NCBI GenBank assembly: GCA_002493085.1 | Contig: DKXQ01000128.1 | Coordinates: 1 to 29,990 of the forward strand | Length of the DNA stretch: 29,990 nt | Source of the DNA: Lachnoclostridium sp. UBA7122 | Lineage (GTDB): Bacteria; Bacillota; Clostridia; Lachnospirales; Lachnospiraceae | Direction of reading: 5' to 3' | Shown here: one piece after another, positions 16,118 through 25,179 of the stretch | Layout of the letters: each line of letters opens with the position of its first letter | How positions within the stretch are numbered: position 1 is the stretch's first letter | Made by a program: the position numbers and the translations under genes | The notes under the pieces: model-generated | The model's database searches: none | Told to the model about the DNA's origin: nothing | The model's input: only the letters and a program-made list of their open reading frames with translations

Positions 16118-16792
16118 CTATCTGTCCTTTGATTCAATTACTATTAATATTCCTTCACCCAGGGAAATTATAGCTTCGTCTGCACCATCTGCCAGTTCAT
16201 TGCTGACTGTCCTGCTTCCACCGGTCCTTAGTGTTTCACCTGTAAGTGGATATTTAAAACCATGCAGGCATACATCTGTAACTTTATCAGTAAATGGACA
16301 GATGGATATATATTTTCCCCATAAATTTTCTTTACTAATCCTGTGCTCCCTGTCTGCCAGGCAAATCTTATTGTATTTATCAATTATATAAGCTGGTATA
16401 TTATTTTCCAGTGGAAGCATAAGTATATTTATATTGGCAATAAAATGGTCAAGCCGTCTGCCTGTTGCACCAAGTATTACAATTTCAGATGGCTTCCTGC
16501 CTGTTGTCCATTCTAACACAAGATGCATGTCTGTATAATCTTTTTCTTTAGGATACTTTATATATTTTGTATTATCGCCCTGGCAGTCCAGCTCTAGAAA
16601 TTTTGACAGTGTTTCCTTTTCCACACTGTCAAAATCACCCATTAAAAAGTTTACATTTAATCCAAGCCTGTCTGCTGCATCTAAACCAGAATCAGCACAC
16701 ACTACAGTGTCAAACTTCTGTTTTGAAAGATAATCTGCTGTAAATTCATAATCAATTTCCCCGCCACCAATAATAAGAGTCCGTCCAATCAT
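16118..16792 (-). CDS. thiN: Thiamine pyrophosphokinase
   Basis: This 224-residue enzyme transfers pyrophosphate from ATP to thiamine, giving the active cofactor. Conserved stretches are VCADSGLDAADRLGLNVNF, LMGDFDSV, YPKEKDYTDMHLVLEW and ILGATGRRLDHFIANI. It overlaps rpe by four bases and is the last gene of the long operon. Rpe works next to transketolase, a TPP enzyme, which may explain the pairing. No TPP riboswitch precedes it; expression appears to follow the operon. Confidence 0.94.
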   Translation of the reverse strand: MIGRTLIIGGGEIDYEFTADYLSKQKFDTVVCADSGLDAADRLGLNVNFLMGDFDSVEKETLSKFLELDCQGDNTKYIKYPKEKDYTDMHLVLEWTTGRKPSEIVILGATGRRLDHFIANINILMLPLENNIPAYIIDKYNKICLADREHRISKENLWGKYISICPFTDKVTDVCLHGFKYPLTGETLRTGGSRTVSNELADGADEAIISLGEGILIVIESKDR

Positions 16793-17448
16793 ACTTTGCC
16801 TTCTATAATTTTATTTAAAGAATTGATATTTTCTGGGATATTTCCATTAAATACTGCTGTTCCTGAAACAAGTATATCCACTCCGCTTTTTACAATGCTG
16901 GCAATATTTCCCTTATATACTCCCCCGTCAATCTCAATTTTATAATCCAGTCCCCGGGTTTGCCTTATTTCTTTAAGTTTTTTAACTTTATCCAGCGCAC
17001 CAGGGTTAAATGGCTGTCCGCCTGACCCAGGGCTTACACTCATAACAAGAACCATATCTGCCAGATTAAGCACATCTTCAACTGCCTGTACAGGTGTTTC
17101 CGGATTAATTGAAACAGATGCCGGCAGGCCAAGTTTTTTTATATCAGATAAAGTTTCTTTTAAATTACTGCACGCTTCCTTGTGTACTGTAATACTGTCT
17201 GCCCCTGCATCTGCAAATTCACGCAGGTACCTTGCTGGTTCATTTATCATAAGATGCACATCAAAGAACAAATTGCTCTCTTTTCTTATTGATTTAATAA
17301 GCGGCATGCCAAATGATATTGATGGGACAAACATGCCATCCATAACATCTATATGAAGGATGTTTACCCCTGCAAGGGAAATTTCTTTTATCTGCTCCCC
17401 AAGTCTGTTAAAGTCTGCTGCTAATATAGATGGTGCAATTTCACTCAT
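16789..17448 (-). CDS. rpe: Ribulose-phosphate 3-epimerase
   Basis: This 219-residue TIM-barrel enzyme interconverts ribulose 5-phosphate and xylulose 5-phosphate in the pentose phosphate pathway. Motifs are MSEIAPSILAADF, HIDVMDGMFVPSISFG, DVHLMI, VMSVSPGSGGQPF and EIDGG, with the metal and catalytic Asp/His positions kept. The frame stays open to 17487, but GGAGG just before the ATG at 17448 sets the start there. It follows rsgA by about 35 bases and overlaps thiN. Confidence 0.96.
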   Translation of the reverse strand: MSEIAPSILAADFNRLGEQIKEISLAGVNILHIDVMDGMFVPSISFGMPLIKSIRKESNLFFDVHLMINEPARYLREFADAGADSITVHKEACSNLKETLSDIKKLGLPASVSINPETPVQAVEDVLNLADMVLVMSVSPGSGGQPFNPGALDKVKKLKEIRQTRGLDYKIEIDGGVYKGNIASIVKSGVDILVSGTAVFNGNIPENINSLNKIIEGKV

Positions 17449-17483
17449 TATTTTCCTCCATTTCTGTGTTTTCTGCATACTTT

Positions 17484-18365
17484 TCAATACTTTTTAAGAT
17501 GGCTGGTTTCTTCATAGAACTGTTTGTAATTGCTGTATCTGCTCTGTGAAATAATGTTATCTTCTACTGCGGCTTTTACAGCACATCCAGGCTCATTAAT
17601 GTGTGAACATCCCAAAAAACGGCATCTTCCAGCATAAGGTTCAAATTCTGGATAATACTGCTTCAGTTCTTCTTTTTCTGATGACATAAGCATTAGTGAT
17701 GTAAAACCAGGAGTGTCCATAACATATGTGCTGTTTCCAAGACTTAAAAGCTCTGAATGTCTGGTTGTATGCCTGCCCCTTTTTATCTTGCTGCTGATAT
17801 CGCCAACCGCCATTTTAGCTTCTGGAAATAGTCTGTTTATTACAGATGATTTTCCAACACCAGACGGTCCGGCAAGCACAGTTGTCTTTCCCTCCAGGCC
17901 TTCTTTTAATTCTGCAATCCCTTCATCTGTTACTGTGCTTGTCATATATACTGTACACCCACTGTCTCTGTAGTGGCCTGTAAGCTGTAAAAGTTCTTCT
18001 GTATCCACAGCATCAGTTTTATTAAAACATACTGCTGCCGGTATTTCCTGCATCCTCATCATAAGCAGGAATCTGTCAAGAAGATTAAGGTCAGGTTTTG
18101 GATATGATGCAGCAATTATAACGGCAGCCTGGTCAATATTGGCAACAGCAGGACGTATAATAGAATTTTTTCTTGGAAGTATTTTTGTAATATTGCCAAG
18201 TTTTTTTTCTCTATCTAATATTTCGAGGCTGGCATTATCACCGACAAGTGGTTTTATATTGTTATTCCTGAATATGCCCTTTGCCTTACACTCAAATATT
18301 CCTGCATCTTTTACATGTACATAATAAAATCCTGCTATGCCACGTACTATTTTACCATTCATCAT
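17484..18365 (-). CDS. rsgA: Ribosome small subunit GTPase RsgA
   Basis: This 293-residue circularly permuted GTPase checks late maturation of the 30S subunit. An N-terminal OB fold is followed by G4 NKTD (CFNKTDAVD), G1 GPSGVGKSS, G3 DTPGF, and a C-terminal zinc site in CRFLGCSHINEPGC. Length is normal. It starts at an ATG that overlaps the prkC stop by four bases. The kinase-phosphatase pair directly upstream is a recurrent neighbour of rsgA in Firmicutes, and phosphorylation of RsgA (CpgA) by PrkC is known in Bacillus. Confidence 0.97.
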   Translation of the reverse strand: MMNGKIVRGIAGFYYVHVKDAGIFECKAKGIFRNNNIKPLVGDNASLEILDREKKLGNITKILPRKNSIIRPAVANIDQAAVIIAASYPKPDLNLLDRFLLMMRMQEIPAAVCFNKTDAVDTEELLQLTGHYRDSGCTVYMTSTVTDEGIAELKEGLEGKTTVLAGPSGVGKSSVINRLFPEAKMAVGDISSKIKRGRHTTRHSELLSLGNSTYVMDTPGFTSLMLMSSEKEELKQYYPEFEPYAGRCRFLGCSHINEPGCAVKAAVEDNIISQSRYSNYKQFYEETSHLKKY

Positions 18366-20464
18366 TCTATAACCTTTTCAAATTCTACACTATATGAATT
18401 GCCTGTTGCTTCATCATCCTTATAAAGAGTTATAGTGCCATCGTTTTCACTCCAGCCCTCAAATTCAAATTTCATAGGAAAATCATCATAACTCAACGTT
18501 CCATTCCATACTGTTTTCTCCCTGCCATCCTGTCTAAGTACAAGTTTAATCCTTCCAGTGTCCTCTGGAAAATCGAACGGATTACCTGCTATTGTAACAC
18601 TTCCTACATAACTGTATGAAACATCCTCTGTAGGTTCTGGTTCTGGCTCAGTATTAGTAGTAGGTTCTGGCTCTGGCTCAGAAACAGTATCTTTTGGACC
18701 CAGGCTTACAGCATAATCTATTACAGTTCCTGCTTCGACCTCTGTCCCTCTTGCTATTGACTGTGTAACAACTATCCCTTCTGGATATCTGTCAGAGTAT
18801 ATATAAGTTACATCTTCTGTATTGCCTTTAAGTCCCCTTTCTTCAAGCCTTGCTAATGCTACGGAAACCTCTTTGCCTACAATATATGGTACTTTTGTGG
18901 TCTTTCTTTCAGGTCCTTTGCTGACATGTATTGTTACAGCAGTTCCCTTTTTAACAGCGGAGCCAACAACAGGATATGTTCCACATACCAGTCCGGCATC
19001 TACGCTTTCACTGTACATCTCATCCTGTCCTGCAACTGTAAGGTCAAGATTTATAAGTGCTGTCATTACACGGTCTACTGAGCTGTTTACAAAATTAGGT
19101 ATTGTAATATAGTTTTCTTTTCCCTGGCTATAATAAACTGTTACGATTGTATATTTTTCAACTTGTTCTCTTGCTTCTGGCTTCTGGTCTGTAACCTGGT
19201 TAGCTTTCTCATTTGATTCCACAGGCTCCAGACGGTATTTAAGGTCAGCTTTTTCAAGCATATCTTCTGCATCAGCAAGAGAATATCCCACAATTTCAGG
19301 CACTTCGATAAGATTTGAAGCAGGTTCTGCGGAAGGAACTGCAGAGCTTGTTGCCTCTGGTGCGGAGGTTGCTTTTGTCTGTACAGGTTTTTTCCCCCAC
19401 CAGCCGCTTACTTTTCCAATAATAAGGAATACTACAATAATTATTATTATTGCAACAACAACACTGCATATTTTAAGTATTTTTTCAAGTTTAGGATCTA
19501 TTGTATCCTCATCGGGAATTTCTTCTTCCCTTGTAACTTCAGGCATCACTTTTGTAGCTTCTTTTATATTACCTAATTCTGAATCTGAAAGCATAATAGT
19601 AGGAGAATCTGAATTATCTTCCATAAACATTACATAGCTGCCATCAGGCTCTGCCAGTGAACGCTTTAAATCTGCTATAAGAGCTGCAACTGACATATAG
19701 CGCATGTCAGGCTTTTTCTGCATACACTTCTGCACTATTCTGGAAAGACTATGTGGTATGTCTGGTTCTGTTTCATTAAGGGTAGCAGCTTCATCTTGTA
19801 TATGTGCAAGTGCAACTGTAACGGTACTTTCACCTTCAAATGGCACTCTGCCTGAAAGCATCTCATACATAGTGACACCAAGTGAATATATATCGCTTTT
19901 TTCGTCGCTATAGCCTCCTCTTGCCTGTTCAGGACTTATATAGTGTACTGAACCCATTGCATTAGATGTAATTGTATTAGATGTCGCTGCTTTTGCAATT
20001 CCAAAATCAGTTACCTTAACTTTTCCTTCTTTAGAAATAATAATATTTTGTGGTTTAATATCACGGTGTATAATGTGGTTTTCATGTGCAACCTCTATGC
20101 CTTGTGCAATCTGTATGCCTATGCCTACTGCTTCCTTTATATCAAGCCTGCCTTTTTTTTCTATAAACTTTTTAAGGGTAATACCCTCCACAAGTTCCAT
20201 TACAATATAAGATAATCCGTCGTCATCACCTACATCATATACATTTACAATATTGGGATGTGACAGTCCCGCAACTGATTGTGCCTCTACCCTGAATTTG
20301 GTTACATATTTTGCATCATTACTGTATTCCTGCTTTAAAATTTTTATGGCAACAAACCGGTTCAGGCGGTGGTCTTTTGCCTTGTACACATCTGCCATGC
20401 CTCCGGAGCCGACTTTATCAATAATTTCATATCTTTCGCTTATTTTCATGCCCAGACTAATCAT
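18362..20464 (-). CDS. prkC: PASTA-domain Ser/Thr protein kinase PrkC
   Basis: This 700-residue membrane kinase senses muropeptides or lipid II and controls growth and cell wall synthesis. The kinase domain has GSGGMADVY, Lys41 (VAIKILK), HRDIKPQN and DFG. A single membrane span lies at about 332-352, followed by three PASTA repeats. The C-terminal end is unusual: a Pro/Glu/Thr-rich linker (EPEPEPTTNTEPEPEPTED) leads to a folded-looking segment of about 80 residues with alternating beta-like pattern. The frame reaches a TTG at 20476, but GGAGG stands five bases before the ATG at 20464, which is taken as the start. It pairs with the phosphatase gene upstream. Confidence 0.95.
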   Translation of the reverse strand: MISLGMKISERYEIIDKVGSGGMADVYKAKDHRLNRFVAIKILKQEYSNDAKYVTKFRVEAQSVAGLSHPNIVNVYDVGDDDGLSYIVMELVEGITLKKFIEKKGRLDIKEAVGIGIQIAQGIEVAHENHIIHRDIKPQNIIISKEGKVKVTDFGIAKAATSNTITSNAMGSVHYISPEQARGGYSDEKSDIYSLGVTMYEMLSGRVPFEGESTVTVALAHIQDEAATLNETEPDIPHSLSRIVQKCMQKKPDMRYMSVAALIADLKRSLAEPDGSYVMFMEDNSDSPTIMLSDSELGNIKEATKVMPEVTREEEIPDEDTIDPKLEKILKICSVVVAIIIIIVVFLIIGKVSGWWGKKPVQTKATSAPEATSSAVPSAEPASNLIEVPEIVGYSLADAEDMLEKADLKYRLEPVESNEKANQVTDQKPEAREQVEKYTIVTVYYSQGKENYITIPNFVNSSVDRVMTALINLDLTVAGQDEMYSESVDAGLVCGTYPVVGSAVKKGTAVTIHVSKGPERKTTKVPYIVGKEVSVALARLEERGLKGNTEDVTYIYSDRYPEGIVVTQSIARGTEVEAGTVIDYAVSLGPKDTVSEPEPEPTTNTEPEPEPTEDVSYSYVGSVTIAGNPFDFPEDTGRIKLVLRQDGREKTVWNGTLSYDDFPMKFEFEGWSENDGTITLYKDDEATGNSYSVEFEKVIE

Positions 20465-20492
20465 TCTATCCTCCAATCTGCTGCTGAAACTG

Positions 20493-21215
20493 TCAGTTTA
20501 CTACTGCCAGGATTACTGTAATATTGTCATAACCTCCGTTTTCATTTGCCTTGGCCACCAGCGAGTTAACAGCCTTATCCATGGAGCTGCTGTGTTTTAC
20601 AATATATTCAATATCATCATCTTCAATCATGTTTGTAAGCCCATCTGTACACAAAAGTACAATATCTGATGTCTCTACTGATATTTCAAAGTAATCTGCA
20701 TGTACCTGGTCATCTATTCCAAGCGCTCTTGTTATTATATTTTTCTGTGGGTGGATTCTTGCTTCTCTCTCTGTTATATCCCCCTTTTTCACCATTTCTT
20801 CTACAAGTGAATGGTCACTTGTAACCTGTTTTATCTCATCACTTATCAAATATAAGCGTGAATCCCCTATATTAGCCACATATAAAGTATGGCCTGACAG
20901 CGTACATGCTACTACTGTTGTCCCCATTCCCTCATACTGTGGATACTGTCTTGCTTCTTCATAAACAATCTTATTGGCAGCCATAATTGCCTCATTAAAT
21001 ACTGTAACAGGTGTACTATGTATACTACCTGATATTGATTTTACTATGTTCTCTACACAAAGCTTTGAAGCATGGTCGCCTGCCCTGTGGCCTCCCATAC
21101 CATCAGCAGCTATCAGAAGGTTCTGGAAACTGCCTACTGGATGGTCACTGCAATAAAAATAATCCTGGTTCATCGAACGTTTTTTCCCTATATCAGTCTT
21201 TGCATATGCTTTCAT
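20493..21215 (-). CDS. prpC: PP2C-type protein phosphatase (PrpC/Stp)
   Basis: This 240-residue Mn-dependent phosphatase removes phosphate from targets of PrkC. Motifs are DIGKKRSMNQDYFY, AADGMGGHRAGDHAS, ANIGDSRLYLI, VTSDHSLVEEMV, LLCTDGLTNM and GGYDNITVIL, with the metal-binding Asp residues present. The frame is open to 21263 inside rlmN, but AAAGGAGGG at the very end of rlmN precedes the ATG at 21215, so that is the start. It lies 28 bases ahead of prkC, forming the usual phosphatase-kinase pair. Confidence 0.95.
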   Translation of the reverse strand: MKAYAKTDIGKKRSMNQDYFYCSDHPVGSFQNLLIAADGMGGHRAGDHASKLCVENIVKSISGSIHSTPVTVFNEAIMAANKIVYEEARQYPQYEGMGTTVVACTLSGHTLYVANIGDSRLYLISDEIKQVTSDHSLVEEMVKKGDITEREARIHPQKNIITRALGIDDQVHADYFEISVETSDIVLLCTDGLTNMIEDDDIEYIVKHSSSMDKAVNSLVAKANENGGYDNITVILAVVN

Positions 21216-21219
21216 ACAG

Positions 21220-22281
21220 TTACCCTCCTTTGTTCTTATTGCGCAACTGGCCACAGGCAGCATCTATATCACTGCCCATTTCTCTTCTAATAGTAACATT
21301 AATATGCTTTTTTTCAAGCATTGATTTAAAATGCTGTATATCAATTCCTGCCGGACGGTTTCCCATTCTTCCCTTTACAGGGTTAAGCGGTATAAGGTTT
21401 ACATGACAGTTCAGGCTGTAAAGCAGCCCTGCAAGCTTTTCTGCATGTTCTGGCCTGTCATTAACCCCCTCCATAAGACTGTATTCAAATGTTATCCTGC
21501 GGCCTGTCTTTTCTATATAATACTTACAGGCTTTTATTATATCGTGTATAGAATATTTACAGGCAACTGGCATAATGCTCCTTCTCAATGCATCATCTGG
21601 TGCATGGAGTGATATAGCTATAGTTATTCCAAGATGTTCATCCACAAGGCTTATAAGTTTTTCCACAAGGCCACATGTAGATAAAGTTATATTTCTCTGG
21701 CTTATATTAAGACCGTTCCTGTCAGAAAGCATCTTTATAAATTTTACGACATTAGCATAATTATCAAGAGGTTCACCTATGCCCATAAGTATTACATTGG
21801 AAACACGTTCACCTGTGGCACGCTGTATCCTGTAAATCTGTCCAAGCATCTCGGACGGCTTTAAATTCCTGTCCAGCCCGCCTGTTGTTGATGCACAGAA
21901 TTTACAGCCCATACGGCAGCCTGCCTGTGTAGAAATACAAACACTGTTGCCATGCTTGTATTTCATCAGCACACTTTCAACTGCATTGCCATCAGAAAGC
22001 TGCATTAAATACTTACGTGTCCCATCTGCTGACTCCTGTACATCTGCAATGCTTGTGCTGTCTATAGTACAGTTATTATTAAGCTTTTCCCTGAATTCCT
22101 TTGGAAGATTTGTCATTTCATCAAAGGAATATGCAAGTTTCTTATGTATCCATCCATAAAGCTGCTTTGCCCTGAAACTTTTTTCACCTGTGCTTTCAAT
22201 AAATTCTGCCATTTCATCAGAATCCAGGCTCATTATATCTATTTTTTCCAATAGTTCTGCTGCCAATATATCACCATCCAT
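21220..22281 (-). CDS. rlmN: Dual-specificity 23S rRNA/tRNA methyltransferase RlmN
   Basis: This 353-residue radical SAM enzyme makes 2-methyladenosine at A2503 of 23S rRNA and A37 of some tRNAs. The cluster motif is CRMGCKFCAS, with MGIGEPLDNY, the second catalytic Cys in DIDAACGQLR near the C-terminus, and the N-terminal FRAKQLYGWIHKK. The chosen ATG at 22281 has a mediocre AGGCAGG in front; a shorter start inside the first dozen residues cannot be excluded. Its 3' end doubles as the ribosome binding site of prpC. Confidence 0.96.
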   Translation of the reverse strand: MDGDILAAELLEKIDIMSLDSDEMAEFIESTGEKSFRAKQLYGWIHKKLAYSFDEMTNLPKEFREKLNNNCTIDSTSIADVQESADGTRKYLMQLSDGNAVESVLMKYKHGNSVCISTQAGCRMGCKFCASTTGGLDRNLKPSEMLGQIYRIQRATGERVSNVILMGIGEPLDNYANVVKFIKMLSDRNGLNISQRNITLSTCGLVEKLISLVDEHLGITIAISLHAPDDALRRSIMPVACKYSIHDIIKACKYYIEKTGRRITFEYSLMEGVNDRPEHAEKLAGLLYSLNCHVNLIPLNPVKGRMGNRPAGIDIQHFKSMLEKKHINVTIRREMGSDIDAACGQLRNKNKGG

Positions 22282-22291
22282 TACCTGCCTG

Positions 22292-23656
22292 TCAGCAATT
22301 TTTAGTAAATAAAGCTACAAAATAGCCATCTGTGCCTGCCATATGTGGCAGTACCTGTATAAACCCATCTTGTCCTGTATTACATTTAAGTATTTCAGGA
22401 AGACATTCTTCTATAGATTCACCCACAAATGGTAAATTTTCTTTTATCCACTGCAAGTTTTCAATATTTTCTTCTGGTGTAATTGTACAAGTGCTGTAAA
22501 CCAGCCTGCCACCAGGTTTGACATACCGGCCCGCAATTTCCAGCATCTCTTTCTGCATAGCTGCCAGCTCTTTTATGCTGCCAGGTTTTATCCTATACTT
22601 TATATCACTCTTTCTTCCTGTAACACCAAGCCCTGAACATGGAAGGTCTGCTATAACAATATCTGCTGTCTCCTTCCATTCCTGCCTGTATACAAGCGCA
22701 TCATTTTCATATATCTCTATGTTATTAAAACCTGCTCTTTTTACATTCTGGCGGATAAGATTTGTCTTGCTTTTTGAAATATCACATGAAATAACTTTCC
22801 CAGTCCCATAAAGCAAATCTGCTGCATGGAGCGTCTTTCCGCCAGGAGCAGCACATATATCAATAATGGTATCATTTTTTTTAATATGTGCTATGGCAGC
22901 AGTAAGCATTGAACTTTCATCCTGTACCTGTATAAACCCATCTTTAAATGCCCTAAGTTCTGTAAGCCTGTTATAGCCGCTTATATTTAATGCATATCCA
23001 AAAAGCTGGCCTCTGCCTGTGTTAATACAATCTGCTTTAAGCATTTCTGTTATCACAGATACATCTGCCTTGGAAATATTACACCTGACAGATGTATTTC
23101 TGCTTTCACTTAGAAACGCTTCTAGTATTTTTTCTGTTGTCTCTTTCCCATATCCGTTTATAAATCTTTCTACAATCCATTCAGGCATAGAATATTTTAC
23201 AGATAGTGATGGATATTTTATACTATCTTTTTGACGGATAATATTCCTTAAAACCCCATTTACAAATCCGCCCAGCCCTTTAAATCCACGTTTAACTGCA
23301 AGCTTTACGGCTTCATCACATGCAGCAGCATCTGTCACATGCCCCATATAAAAAATCTGGTACACAGACATACGCAATATGTTTCTTATGACAGGTTTCA
23401 TTTTCCTGGTTTTTACACTTGAAAAACAATTTATTATATAATCAAGTGTTATAGCTCTTTCAACTGTCCCCTCACAAAGCTTTGATAAAAAAGCCCTGTC
23501 CCGCCTGTCCTTAATAACTTTGCTGTCCAGGACTTTATGGAGTGCTTTATCTGAATATGCCCCATTTTCTAAGACTTCCATAATAATATCCAGAGCACAG
23601 GCACGTATGTTTATACTGTCTGTTTTTTTATTCTTATTATTGTTTTTATTGCCCAA
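22292..23656 (-). CDS. rsmB: 16S rRNA m5C967 methyltransferase RsmB
   Basis: This 454-residue protein has an N-terminal NusB-like RNA-binding domain (residues about 15-150) and a C-terminal SAM-dependent methyltransferase domain. Motifs are VQDESSMLTA, DICAAPGGKTLHAADL, and the two cysteine motifs DLPCSGLGVTGRKSD and VYSTCTITPEENI. The N-terminus has an Asn/Lys-rich lead (MGNKNNNKNKK). It overlaps the end of fmt by eleven bases. Family members sit next to fmt in many bacteria. Confidence 0.96.
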   Translation of the reverse strand: MGNKNNNKNKKTDSINIRACALDIIMEVLENGAYSDKALHKVLDSKVIKDRRDRAFLSKLCEGTVERAITLDYIINCFSSVKTRKMKPVIRNILRMSVYQIFYMGHVTDAAACDEAVKLAVKRGFKGLGGFVNGVLRNIIRQKDSIKYPSLSVKYSMPEWIVERFINGYGKETTEKILEAFLSESRNTSVRCNISKADVSVITEMLKADCINTGRGQLFGYALNISGYNRLTELRAFKDGFIQVQDESSMLTAAIAHIKKNDTIIDICAAPGGKTLHAADLLYGTGKVISCDISKSKTNLIRQNVKRAGFNNIEIYENDALVYRQEWKETADIVIADLPCSGLGVTGRKSDIKYRIKPGSIKELAAMQKEMLEIAGRYVKPGGRLVYSTCTITPEENIENLQWIKENLPFVGESIEECLPEILKCNTGQDGFIQVLPHMAGTDGYFVALFTKNC

Positions 23657-24611
23657 GCTGCTCTCCCTTTTCTATTTTATAACCCCTTAAGAAAGCTCCT
23701 GTCTCCATCTTTTTCTTTCCCTCAAGCTGTAATGAAGTAATAGCAAGGTATCCATTTCCAGTTTTTACTATTATATCATTTTTCCTTACAGATGTAATTG
23801 TCCCTGGACATACAACTGTGTCTGCTATACCAGTTTCTTCTGCTTCAGTGGCAGATATTATATCTGCACCCCATATTTTAAGTGTTTTGCCATGAATATG
23901 TGTAAATGCAGATGGCCATGGGGCAAGCCCTCTTACAAGCCTTTCTATTTTTTCTGCTGGGGCATTAAAGTCAATATTTCCCATCTCTTTTTTTAACATT
24001 TTCACATAACTGTGCTTTCCATCATCCTGCTTTACAGGCTTTAAAGTCCCGCTTTCTGCCATATCAAGTACTTCAAGCACCATAGGTCCGCCAAGTTCTG
24101 CCAGCTTTTCAAAAAGGCTTCCTCCTGTTTCTTTTGCATCAAGCGGACATTTTTTTACAAGCAGTATGTCTCCGGTATCAATTCCTTCGTCCATCTGCAT
24201 TATTGTCACACCACTCTCTTTATCGCCATTTATCACTGCCCATTGTACAGGTGCAGCCCCGCGCAGTTTTGGAAGAAGTGATGCATGTACATTTATACAG
24301 CCATATTTTGGCAGATGTATTATCTCTGCTGGCAGTATCTGCCCAAAAGCAGCTACAATAATAGCATCAGGGTTTATACTCCGGAGTGTCTCTATAAATT
24401 CCTTATCTTTTACCCTTACAGGCTGGTAAACTTCTATCTCCTGTCCTGCGGCAAGAGCTGCTTCCTTTACAGGCGGTGGCACAAGCCTGCCGCTTCTTCC
24501 CTTTGGCTGGTCAGGCTGTGTAATAACAGCGGCCACCTCATGTCTGCTCTTTATAAGGCATTGTAAAGTTTTTACTGCAAAGTCTGGTGTTCCCATAAAC
24601 ACTACTCTCAA
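23646..24611 (-). CDS. fmt: Methionyl-tRNA formyltransferase
   Basis: This 321-residue enzyme formylates initiator Met-tRNA from 10-formyl-THF. Motifs are VVFMGTPDFAVKTL, AAFGQILPAEII, NVHASLLPKLRGAAPVQWA and GVTIMQMDEGIDTGDILL. The frame opens at an ATG at 24629 inside def, but that ATG has no ribosome binding site. GAGGAG at the def stop stands seven bases before a TTG at 24611, which gives the family-typical start MRVVFMGTPDF, so the TTG is chosen. The gene pairs with def, which later removes the formyl group. Confidence 0.95.
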   Translation of the reverse strand: MRVVFMGTPDFAVKTLQCLIKSRHEVAAVITQPDQPKGRSGRLVPPPVKEAALAAGQEIEVYQPVRVKDKEFIETLRSINPDAIIVAAFGQILPAEIIHLPKYGCINVHASLLPKLRGAAPVQWAVINGDKESGVTIMQMDEGIDTGDILLVKKCPLDAKETGGSLFEKLAELGGPMVLEVLDMAESGTLKPVKQDDGKHSYVKMLKKEMGNIDFNAPAEKIERLVRGLAPWPSAFTHIHGKTLKIWGADIISATEAEETGIADTVVCPGTITSVRKNDIIVKTGNGYLAITSLQLEGKKKMETGAFLRGYKIEKGEQLGQ

Positions 24612-24615
24612 AAAA

Positions 24616-25098
24616 TCACTCCTCTTCATCAGGGTTTACATCGGTAAGCCCGCCTTCAGCTTTTGAAACATATAAAATGCCTGAAAGATGGTCTATCTCA
24701 TGCTGCAGCGCCCTTGCAAGCAGTCCTTCCCCTTCTATAATTATTTCCTCCATGTGTTCATTATATGCCTTTACCTTTGCATAATCTGCCCTTGTGACAA
24801 TGCCTGACTTGCCTGGCACACTAAGACATGCCTCTTGTCCTGTCTGTTCCCCGGAAAGTTCAAGTATTTCCGGATTTATAAGAACTAAAGGGTTGTTTCT
24901 CTCTTCAGTTACATCTATGACAACTATCTGCTTAAGTACGCCTACCTGTGGTGCAGCAAGCCCGACGCCACAGGCTTCATACATAGTATCAAACATATCG
25001 CCAATAAGTATTGATATACGTGGTGTTATTATTTTAACTGGTTTTGTATTATGTGTAAGTATTTCGTCGCCTATTGTCCTGATTTTTCTAATAGCCAT
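24616..25098 (-). CDS. def: Peptide deformylase
   Basis: This 160-residue metalloenzyme removes the formyl group from new proteins. The three motifs are GVGLAAPQVG, EACLSVPG (commonly EGCLS; the metal-binding Cys is kept) and QHEIDHLSG with the two metal His and catalytic Glu. The frame reaches a TTG at 25107, but GAGGA precedes the ATG at 25098 at suitable spacing. The last codons contain the ribosome binding site used by fmt. A gap of about 80 bases separates it from priA. Confidence 0.96.
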   Translation of the reverse strand: MAIRKIRTIGDEILTHNTKPVKIITPRISILIGDMFDTMYEACGVGLAAPQVGVLKQIVVIDVTEERNNPLVLINPEILELSGEQTGQEACLSVPGKSGIVTRADYAKVKAYNEHMEEIIIEGEGLLARALQHEIDHLSGILYVSKAEGGLTDVNPDEEE

Positions 25099-25179
25099 AT
25101 TGTCCAATCCTCTTTTCCTGTTTCAAAACTTTTTTACAAAACTGCCAGGTGTAAAATCCACTGCCTAAGAAGCTTGTAC

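Noticed and set aside
16118..16792. A TPP riboswitch controlling thiN
   Set aside because: thiN overlaps rpe by four bases and no riboswitch-like leader is present upstream.
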